From NCBI GenBank assembly GCA_035716845.1, contig DASTJE010000031.1, positions 1 to 39,611 on the forward strand: 39,611 nt of DNA, written 5' to 3'. Below the pieces are notes generated by a model. The model ran no database searches. It worked only from the letters and a program-made list of their open reading frames with translations, and was not told the origin of the DNA. Positions 34,432 through 39,611 of the stretch are shown in pieces. The translations under genes were made by a program, and so were the position numbers. Every line of letters starts with the position of its first letter. The first letter of the stretch is position 1. This DNA is from CADEEN01 sp035716845 (GTDB lineage: Bacteria; Pseudomonadota; Gammaproteobacteria; Burkholderiales; Burkholderiaceae_C).

Positions 34432-35723
34432 TGAAGGTCCTCGTCATCGGCAGTGGCGCGCGCGAGCACGCGCTCGCCTGGAAGCTGCTGCAGTCGCCCA
34501 AGGTCACCCAGGTCGTCGTCGCACCCGGCAACGGTGGCACGGCGACCGAGCCGGGCGTGGTCAACCTGGCGGAGGTCGACCTGGTGGCCTTGGCCGACTA
34601 CGCGGCGGCGCAGGACATCGCGCTCACGGTGGTCGGGCCCGAGGCGCCGCTGGCCGCGGGCGTGGTGGATCTGTTCCGCAGCCGCGGGCTGCGCATCTTC
34701 GGTCCGACCCACGGCGCCGCGCAGCTCGAGAGCTCGAAGGCCTTCGCCAAGGACTTCATGCGGCGGCACGGCATCCCGACGGCGCACTACGCGGTGTTCG
34801 ACGACGCGGTGGCCGCACACGCGCACGTCGAGGCGCACGGCGCGCCGATCGTGGTCAAGGCCGACGGCCTGGCGGCAGGCAAGGGTGTCGTGGTCGCCGC
34901 CACCGCCGCCGAGGCGCATGCGGCCATCGACTACATGCTCAGCGACAACGCGGGCGTGGCCCACAACGCCGGCCAGGCGCAGGTGGTGATCGAGGAGTTC
35001 ATGGCCGGCGAGGAGGCCAGCTTCATCGTCGTCGCCGATGGCCGCCATGCGCTGGCACTGGCCACGAGCCAGGACCACAAGCGCATCGGCGACGGCGACA
35101 CCGGGCCCAACACCGGGGGCATGGGCGCCTATTCGCCCGCGCCGGTGGTCACGCCCGACGTGCATGCGCGGGTGATGCGCGAGATCATCGACCCGACCAT
35201 CGCCGGCATGGCCGCCGAAGGCCATCCCTTCAGCGGTTTTCTCTACGCAGGCCTGATGATCGATGCGAACGGCCGGCCACGCGTGGTCGAGTTCAACGCG
35301 CGCCTGGGCGACCCGGAAGCACAGGTGCTGCTGATGCGTTTGAAGAGCGACCTGTTCGAACTGCTGATGGCGGCGACCGAGCCGCACGGCAGCGGCGTGC
35401 GCGACCTCGAGCTGCAGTGGGACCGTCGCAGTGCGCTGGGGGTGGTGATGGCCGCAGCCGGCTACCCCGGCACACCACGCAAGGGCGATCCCGTCACCGG
35501 GCTGCCCCCGCCCACCGAGGACATGCACGTGTTCCACGCCGGCACGGTGCGCGAGGCCGGCGGCGCGGTCGCCACCAGCGGCGGGCGCGTGCTGACCGTG
35601 GCCGCGCTGGGCGAGCCGTTGCGCACGGCGCAGCAGCGCGCCTACGAAGCGCTCGCCTCGATCCGATTCGACGGCGCGCAGTTCCGGCACGACATCGGCC
35701 ATCGCGCACTCGGGCGTCGATGA
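34431..35723 (+). CDS. purD: Phosphoribosylamine-glycine ligase
   Basis: 430 residues, a normal length. It joins glycine to 5-phosphoribosylamine with ATP in purine synthesis. The N-terminal domain starts MKVLVIGSGAREHALAWKL. The ATP-grasp core is seen in KADGLAAGKGVVVA, QDHKRIGDGDTGPNTGGMGAYSPAP and VEFNARLGDPEAQV (metal ligands). The C-terminal domain includes VVMAAAGYPGTPRKGDPV and HAGT. The start ATG overlaps the yebC stop by 1 nt, and the end overlaps the acyltransferase ATG by 4 nt. No PurR box or riboswitch was noticed upstream, so expression follows yebC. Confidence 0.97.
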   Translation: MKVLVIGSGAREHALAWKLLQSPKVTQVVVAPGNGGTATEPGVVNLAEVDLVALADYAAAQDIALTVVGPEAPLAAGVVDLFRSRGLRIFGPTHGAAQLESSKAFAKDFMRRHGIPTAHYAVFDDAVAAHAHVEAHGAPIVVKADGLAAGKGVVVAATAAEAHAAIDYMLSDNAGVAHNAGQAQVVIEEFMAGEEASFIVVADGRHALALATSQDHKRIGDGDTGPNTGGMGAYSPAPVVTPDVHARVMREIIDPTIAGMAAEGHPFSGFLYAGLMIDANGRPRVVEFNARLGDPEAQVLLMRLKSDLFELLMAATEPHGSGVRDLELQWDRRSALGVVMAAAGYPGTPRKGDPVTGLPPPTEDMHVFHAGTVREAGGAVATSGGRVLTVAALGEPLRTAQQRAYEALASIRFDGAQFRHDIGHRALGRR

Positions 35724-36355
35724 CGGACGTCGACGCGCTCGGGCAGCGGCCGGTGCAGTTGCGCGGCAGCCGACTGGCCCGCGCAGTGCTGGGGCTGGCG
35801 GGCTGGCGCGTGCGCTTCGACGGCCTGCCGGCGCGCCAGGGCGTGGTGATCGTCTACCCGCACACCTCCAACTGGGATTTCGTGGTCGGCCTGCTGGCCA
35901 AGTGGGCGATCGGCTTCCCGCTCGCGTTCTGGGGCAAGGACACGCTGTTTCGCGTGCCGCTGTTCGGACGCTGGCTGCGCTGGGTGGGCGGCGTGCCGGT
36001 GGACCGTTCGAGCGCGCGCGGCGTGGTCGGCGACATGGTCGCGCGCATGGCCGAGGCCCGCGAGCGCGACGGTTTTCTGTGGCTCGCGCTCGCTCCCGAG
36101 GGCACGCGCAGCTACCGCGACCACTGGCGCAGCGGCTTCTACCAGGTCGCGCTGGGCGCCGGCGTGCCGCTGGGCCTGGCCTTCATCGACTACGCCGAGC
36201 GCACGGTCGGCGTCGAGCGATTCATCCGCCTGAGCGGCGACGAGCCGTCGGACATGGCGGCCATCGCGGCGTACCTGGGGCACCGGCGCGGGCTGCGGCC
36301 CGAACTCGCCACGCCGATCCGGCTCGTGCCCAGGCACAAGGACGACAAGGCATGA
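35720..36355 (+). CDS. 1-acylglycerol-3-phosphate O-acyltransferase-like protein
   Basis: 211 residues. The PlsC-type acyltransferase motif H-x4-D is at His48-Asp53 (HTSNWDF) and the phosphate-binding motif EGTRS at 127-131 (APEGTRSYRD). The region GKDTLFRVPLFGRWLRWVGGVPVDRSSARG is the acceptor-binding block of the family. Short members like this transfer acyl chains to lysophospholipids or similar glycerol lipids at the inner membrane; the precise acceptor is unknown. The ATG overlaps the purD stop (ATGA), and the stop overlaps the hemF start, so it is coupled on both sides. Confidence 0.86.
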   Translation: MTDVDALGQRPVQLRGSRLARAVLGLAGWRVRFDGLPARQGVVIVYPHTSNWDFVVGLLAKWAIGFPLAFWGKDTLFRVPLFGRWLRWVGGVPVDRSSARGVVGDMVARMAEARERDGFLWLALAPEGTRSYRDHWRSGFYQVALGAGVPLGLAFIDYAERTVGVERFIRLSGDEPSDMAAIAAYLGHRRGLRPELATPIRLVPRHKDDKA

Positions 36356-37293
36356 ACCAGGACGCCGTCGGGGCCGGCAAGGCCTACCTGCTGGGCCTGC
36401 AGGAACGCATCGTCGCCGCCATGGAGGCTGCGGACGGCACGCCGCGCGGGCGCTTCCAGCGCGACGCCTGGACCAAGCCACCGGGCGAGCGCCTGCAGGG
36501 CGAGGGCATCACGCGCCTGGTGGAGGAGGGCGATCTGCTGGAGCGTGGCGGCGTCGCGTTCTCGCACGTGCGCGGCCCGGCCCTGCCGCCGTCGGCCACG
36601 CAGCACCGACCCGAACTGGCCGGCGCGCCGTTCGAGGCCATGGGCGTGTCGCTGGTGTTCCATCCGCGCAACCCGCATGTGCCCACCGTCCACATGAACG
36701 TGCGCATGCTGGCCGCCGGTCAGCCCGGCGCCGACCCGGTGAGCTGGTTCGGCGGCGGCATGGACCTCACGCCGTACTACGGCCAGGAGGCCGACGCGGC
36801 CCACTTCCACCGCACCTGCCGCGACGCACTGGCCCCGTACGGCGACGACAAGTACCCGCGCTTCAAGCGCTGGTGCGACGAGTACTTCTTCCTCAAGCAC
36901 CGCAACGAGCCGCGCGGCGTCGGCGGCGTGTTCTTCGACGATTTCTCGGAGCTCGGCTTCGAACGCAGCTTCGCGATGCTGCGCGCGGTGGGCGACGGCT
37001 TCCTCGAGGCCTACCTGCCGATCGTGGAGCGCCGCCGCGCCACGCCGTACGGCGAGCGCGAGCGTGATTTCCAGGCCTACCGGCGCGGCCGCTACGTCGA
37101 GTTCAACCTGGTGTGGGACCGCGGCACGCTGTTCGGGCTGCAGTCCGGCGGGCGCAGCGAGAGCATCCTGATGTCTCTGCCGCCGGTCGTGAAGTGGCGC
37201 TACCGCTGGGCCCCCGAGCCCGGCTCGCCCGAGGCGCGGCTGTACGACGAGTTCCTGCGGCCGCGCGACTGGGCGGACTGGGCCCCGGCTTGA
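36352..37293 (+). CDS. hemF: Oxygen-dependent coproporphyrinogen III oxidase
   Basis: 313 residues, a typical HemF length. It converts coproporphyrinogen III to protoporphyrinogen IX with molecular oxygen in haem synthesis. Strong signatures are FEAMGVSLVFHPRNPHVPTVHMNVRML, WFGGGMDLTPYYG, HFHRTCRDAL, YPRFKRWCDEYFFLKHRNEPRGVGGVFFDD and YVEFNLVWDRGTLFGLQSGGRSESILMSLPP. The ATG overlaps the acyltransferase stop (ATGA). The stop codon shares bases with the TTG start of nadD. Aerobic-type enzyme implies at least facultative aerobic growth. No hemN was seen in this window. Confidence 0.97.
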   Translation: MNQDAVGAGKAYLLGLQERIVAAMEAADGTPRGRFQRDAWTKPPGERLQGEGITRLVEEGDLLERGGVAFSHVRGPALPPSATQHRPELAGAPFEAMGVSLVFHPRNPHVPTVHMNVRMLAAGQPGADPVSWFGGGMDLTPYYGQEADAAHFHRTCRDALAPYGDDKYPRFKRWCDEYFFLKHRNEPRGVGGVFFDDFSELGFERSFAMLRAVGDGFLEAYLPIVERRRATPYGERERDFQAYRRGRYVEFNLVWDRGTLFGLQSGGRSESILMSLPPVVKWRYRWAPEPGSPEARLYDEFLRPRDWADWAPA

Positions 37294-37871
37294 AACGCAT
37301 CGGCCTGTTCGGCGGCACCTTCGATCCGCCTCACAACGCGCACCTCGCGCTGGCCGCGGCCGCGCTCGCGGCGCTGGCGCTGGATGCCGTGCGCTGGATC
37401 CCGGCCGGCGATCCGTGGCAGAAGGCGCAGCGCATCAGCGCCGCCGCGCACCGCGAGGCGATGGTGCGCCTGGCGATCGCGGGCGAGCCGCGCTTCGCGC
37501 TCGACCGGCGCGAACTCGAGCGGCATGGGCCGAGCTACACCATCGACACGGTGCGCGAGCTGCAGGCGGGGGAGCCCGGCGCCGACTGGTTCCTGCTGAT
37601 CGGCGCCGACCAGTACGCCGGCCTGCACACCTGGCGCGACTGGCCCGAGTTGCTGGACCGCGTGGGCCTGGCGGTCGCCAACCGGCCCGGTGCGCGCGCC
37701 GCCCCCGATCCGGCCGTGGCCGCCCGCGCGCACCGGGTGGTGCCGCTGCCGCTGCTCGACGTGTCGGCCACCGAGATCCGCGACCGCGTGGCGCGCGGCG
37801 CGCCGATCGACCACATGGTGCCGCCTGCGGTGGCACGCTATATTGAGGCGAACCGCCTCTACAGGAGCTGA
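37290..37871 (+). CDS. nadD: Nicotinate-nucleotide adenylyltransferase
   Basis: 193 residues from a TTG start (LKRIGLFGGTFDPPHNAH). The TTG overlaps the hemF stop in the form TTGA; no ATG is available at this place and the family motif begins within the first 12 residues, so a TTG start is well supported. NadD adenylates nicotinate mononucleotide to deamido-NAD. Signatures are GGTFDPPHNAHL at 8-19 (the H-x-G-H-like nucleotide site, here HNAH), LIGADQYAGLHTWRDW, and the ISTE-like block DVSATEIRDRV, then IDHMVPPAVARYIEANRLY. It abuts rsfS directly. A rare start codon may lower its translation rate relative to hemF. Confidence 0.94.
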   Translation: MKRIGLFGGTFDPPHNAHLALAAAALAALALDAVRWIPAGDPWQKAQRISAAAHREAMVRLAIAGEPRFALDRRELERHGPSYTIDTVRELQAGEPGADWFLLIGADQYAGLHTWRDWPELLDRVGLAVANRPGARAAPDPAVAARAHRVVPLPLLDVSATEIRDRVARGAPIDHMVPPAVARYIEANRLYRS

Positions 37872-38438
37872 ATGGACATCCGCAAGCTGCAGCGGGCCAT
37901 CGTCGATGGCCTCGAGGACGTGAAGGCGCAGGACATCCGCGTCTTCAACACCGAGCACCTGTCGCCGCTCTTCGAGCGCGTGATCGTCGCCTCGGGCACC
38001 AGCAACCGCCAGACCAAGGCGCTGGCCTCGAGCGTGCGCGAGACGGTCAAGGCGCGCGGCCTGGCGGTGCTGCGCACCGAAGGCGAGGACAACGGCGAGT
38101 GGATCATCGTCGACTGCGGGGCCGCCGTCGCCCACATCATGCAGCCGGCGATCCGCCAGTACTACAACCTGGAAGAGATCTGGGGTGAGAAGGCGGTCAG
38201 GTTGCGGTCTTCGGTCGAGGCCAAGCCGGCCCCGGCGGCAAAGGCGGTGGCCCGCAAGGCCGCCTCTGCGAAGGTGCCGGCGAAGGTGTCGCCCAAGGCA
38301 TCGTCCAAAGCGACCCTGCCCAAATCCCCGGCGCACAAGTCGGCCCGGCAGGCAGCGGCCACACCGGCGCGCAAGTCCACCGCCGGCAAGACCGCGGCCG
38401 GTCACGCCACGGCGCGCACGCCCCGTACCAAGGCATGA
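37872..38438 (+). CDS. rsfS: Ribosomal silencing factor RsfS with a basic low-complexity tail
   Basis: 188 residues. Residues 1-112 are the complete RsfS/DUF143 domain (VKAQDIRVFN, FERVIVASGTSNRQTKALASSVRE, GEWIIVDCGAAVAHIMQPAIRQYYNLEEIWG). RsfS binds ribosomal protein L14 (uL14) and blocks joining of the subunits during starvation. From residue 116 to the end follow 73 residues made almost only of Ala, Lys, Pro, Ser, Arg and Thr (AKPAPAAKAVARKAASAKV...), like a histone-H1-type tail, which the basic RsfS domain does not need. The start directly follows the nadD stop (TGAATG) and the end overlaps rlmH by 4 nt. nadD-rsfS-rlmH is a widely conserved order. Confidence 0.95.
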   Translation: MDIRKLQRAIVDGLEDVKAQDIRVFNTEHLSPLFERVIVASGTSNRQTKALASSVRETVKARGLAVLRTEGEDNGEWIIVDCGAAVAHIMQPAIRQYYNLEEIWGEKAVRLRSSVEAKPAPAAKAVARKAASAKVPAKVSPKASSKATLPKSPAHKSARQAAATPARKSTAGKTAAGHATARTPRTKA

Positions 38439-38914
38439 AGCTGGTGCTGGTCGCCGTCGGCCAGCGCCAACCCGACTGGGCCGACGCCGCCTGGTCCGAA
38501 TTCGCCAAGCGATTCCCGCCCGAATGCCGCCTCGAACTCAAGGCGGTCAAGGCCGAGTCGCGCGTGGGTGGCCGGCCGGCGGCCGCGCTGATGTCCGCCG
38601 AGGCCGACCGCATCGAGGCCGCGCTCCAGTCATCCTGCAAGGGCGCGCGCCGCGTGGTGCTCGACGAGCGCGGCGAGCGGCGCTCGACCGCGCAATTGGC
38701 CGAGCGCCTGCGCTTCTGGCTCGGCGACGGGCGCGACGTCGCGTTCCTGGTGGGCGGGCCCGACGGCCTGGACGCGCGGCTCAAGGCGACGGCCGACGAG
38801 ACGCTGCGCCTGTCGGACCTGACGCTGCCGCACGCCTTGGCGCGCGTGCTGCTCGCCGAGGCGCTGTACCGCGCCTGGTCGCTGCAGGCCGGGCATCCCT
38901 ATCACCGCGAATGA
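38435..38914 (+). CDS. rlmH: 23S rRNA pseudouridine-1915 N3-methyltransferase RlmH
   Basis: 159 residues, the usual length of RlmH (156 or so). RlmH is a SPOUT enzyme that methylates pseudouridine 1915 of 23S rRNA in assembled 70S ribosomes. Visible signatures are MKLVLVAVGQRQPDWAD, VVLDERGERRSTAQLAERLRFW, AFLVGGPDGL (the knot loop that binds S-adenosylmethionine) and LSDLTLPHALARVLLAEALYRAWSLQAGHPYHRE. The ATG overlaps the rsfS stop (ATGA) and the stop overlaps the maf start (ATGA). Both neighbours act on the ribosome or on nucleotide quality, consistent with a housekeeping unit. Confidence 0.96.
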   Translation: MKLVLVAVGQRQPDWADAAWSEFAKRFPPECRLELKAVKAESRVGGRPAAALMSAEADRIEAALQSSCKGARRVVLDERGERRSTAQLAERLRFWLGDGRDVAFLVGGPDGLDARLKATADETLRLSDLTLPHALARVLLAEALYRAWSLQAGHPYHRE

Positions 38915-39528
38915 GCGTGTACCCCTTCGTCTACCTCGCCTCGCAGTCGCCGCGACGGCGTCAGTTGCTGCAGCAGATCGGCGTGGTGCACGAGCTGCTG
39001 CTGCCCGAGGCCTACGAGGATGCCGAGGCGCTCGAGCACGAGCGCCCGGGCGAAGCGCCCGAGGCCTATGTGCAGCGCGTCACGCGCGCCAAGCTCGACG
39101 CCGCGCGCGCACGGCTGGCGCGCGCCGGGCTGCCGGCCGCGCCGATCCTGTGCGCCGACACCACGGTGGCGCTGGGGCGGCGCCTGCTCGGCAAGCCGGC
39201 CGATGCGGCGCAGGCCCGCGCCACGCTGGCCGCGCTGTCCGGCCGTACGCACCGCGTGCTGTCGGCCGTCGCGCTGTGGACCGGGCGCCGCCGTCTGGAG
39301 GCGCTGTCGGTGTCGCGTGTGCGCTTCGCGGTGCTGCCGCCGCGCGTGATCGAGGCCTACGTGGCCGGCGGCGAGCCGTTCGGCAAGGCCGGCAGCTACG
39401 CGATCCAGGGCGCGCTGGCGGGCTGGATCGCCCACATCGACGGCAGCCACAGCGGCATCATGGGGCTGCCGCTGTTCGAGACCGCGCAGCTGCTGCGCCG
39501 CGCGCGCGTGCCGCTGGCGCTCGGGTGA
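38911..39528 (+). CDS. maf: Maf family nucleoside triphosphate pyrophosphatase
   Basis: 205 residues. The Maf signature LASQSPRRRQLLQQIG is at 9-24 and the catalytic Asp at 83 in CADTTVALG, followed by LGKPADAAQARATLAALSGRTHRVLSAVAL and YVAGGEPFGKAGSYAIQGALAGWIAHIDGSHSGIMGLPLFET. The ADTTV form points to the YhdE-like dTTP/UTP-type branch rather than the 7-methyl-GTP branch. Maf proteins hydrolyse nucleotides to monophosphates and have been linked to division arrest in some species. It overlaps rlmH by 4 nt and is followed by a 58-nt gap with a GC hairpin (39534-39547) and a -10-like element before rng. Confidence 0.94.
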   Translation: MSVYPFVYLASQSPRRRQLLQQIGVVHELLLPEAYEDAEALEHERPGEAPEAYVQRVTRAKLDAARARLARAGLPAAPILCADTTVALGRRLLGKPADAAQARATLAALSGRTHRVLSAVALWTGRRRLEALSVSRVRFAVLPPRVIEAYVAGGEPFGKAGSYAIQGALAGWIAHIDGSHSGIMGLPLFETAQLLRRARVPLALG

Positions 39529-39572
39529 GCCGTCCGGGTGAACCCGGCCCGGCGGGCCGCGGGGCGAGCGCA

Positions 39573-39578
39573 TAGACT
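39573..39578 (+). promoter_or_regulatory. Putative -10 element of rng
   Basis: TAGACT ends 8 nt before the rng ATG, so the transcript would start within a few bases of the start codon. It stands just after two small GC stems that may end the maf transcript. No -35 is clear. Confidence 0.35.
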
Positions 39579-39586
39579 CTTCCGCC

Positions 39587-39611
39587 ATGGCCAGCCAGGA
39601 CATCCTCATCA
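39587..39611 (+). CDS. rng: Probable ribonuclease G, first codons only
   Basis: Only eight codons lie in the window (MASQDILI). They match the normal start of ribonuclease G proteins (M-x-QDILIN-), and rng follows maf in many proteobacteria. Ribonuclease G is a single-strand-specific endonuclease of the RNase E family that matures 16S rRNA. The product call rests on position and these few residues. Confidence 0.6.

Noticed and set aside
39534..39558. Two adjoining GC stems (CCGGG-TGAA-CCCGG and GGCCC-GGC-GGGCC) after maf
   Set aside because: No T-tract; possible terminator but not enough evidence for a separate feature.

Overview
This window looks like a chromosomal segment of a high-GC betaproteobacterium of the order Burkholderiales. 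The gene order pyrG-kdsA-eno-ftsB, the run purD-hemF-nadD-rsfS-rlmH-maf-rng and the protein sequences recall the Rubrivivax/Leptothrix/Methylibium group. That placement is an inference from memory and was not tested. Coding density is very high. No tRNA, rRNA, CRISPR array, insertion sequence or prophage gene was seen, so this is a core housekeeping region rather than an island.

Layout. 1-432: 3' end of a patatin-like phospholipase. 445-6254 (minus): pyrG, kdsA, a DUF1330 gene, eno, ftsB, pnuC and a nicotinamide riboside kinase-like gene. They read as one operon linking CTP and Kdo synthesis, glycolysis, cell division and NAD salvage. 6361-10890 (minus): suhB, mutS and an Anbu-type proteasome-like peptidase; a 75-bp intergenic repeat is duplicated in tandem just after mutS. 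11000-12533 (plus): trmJ and cysE. 12569-14839 (minus): a TonB-dependent receptor standing alone. 14914-16987 (plus): an RluA-type pseudouridine synthase, a Tat-exported intradiol dioxygenase and an SDR. 17007-19881 (minus): a CPA2-type antiporter, a YbdK-type carboxylate-amine ligase and a small membrane protein. 19882-20121 holds a strong intrinsic terminator and nested inverted repeats. 20122-24729: a divergent S10 peptidase and YgiQ radical SAM protein, then a lectin-like lipoprotein. 24757-26646 (minus): exported MsrB and MsrA and an exported protein built from a duplicated domain. 26867-28314: small conserved genes, DUF2726 and a ComEA-like helix-hairpin-helix protein. 28323-31453 (minus): glnS, an EamA transporter and an exported FKBP. 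31514-33555 (minus): a HerA-like DUF853 ATPase and a DUF1499 protein. 33703-39528 (plus): eight genes, yebC-purD-acyltransferase-hemF-nadD-rsfS-rlmH-maf, each touching or overlapping the next by 1-4 nt. 39587-39611: the first codons of a probable rng.

The genes fall into recognisable functional sets: nucleotide and NAD metabolism (pyrG, purD, pnuC, the NR kinase, nadD), ribosome and RNA maintenance (trmJ, rluA, rsfS, rlmH, glnS, rng), envelope work (kdsA, ftsB, acyltransferase, TonB receptor, FKBP) and extracytoplasmic protein repair (MsrA/MsrB). I see no clearly new multi-gene system. The least explained signals are the intergenic repeat family, the structured RNA-like stretch before the antiporter, a set of -10-like hexamers placed 6-9 nt from start codons, the isolated Anbu peptidase, and the three-gene exported Msr cluster.
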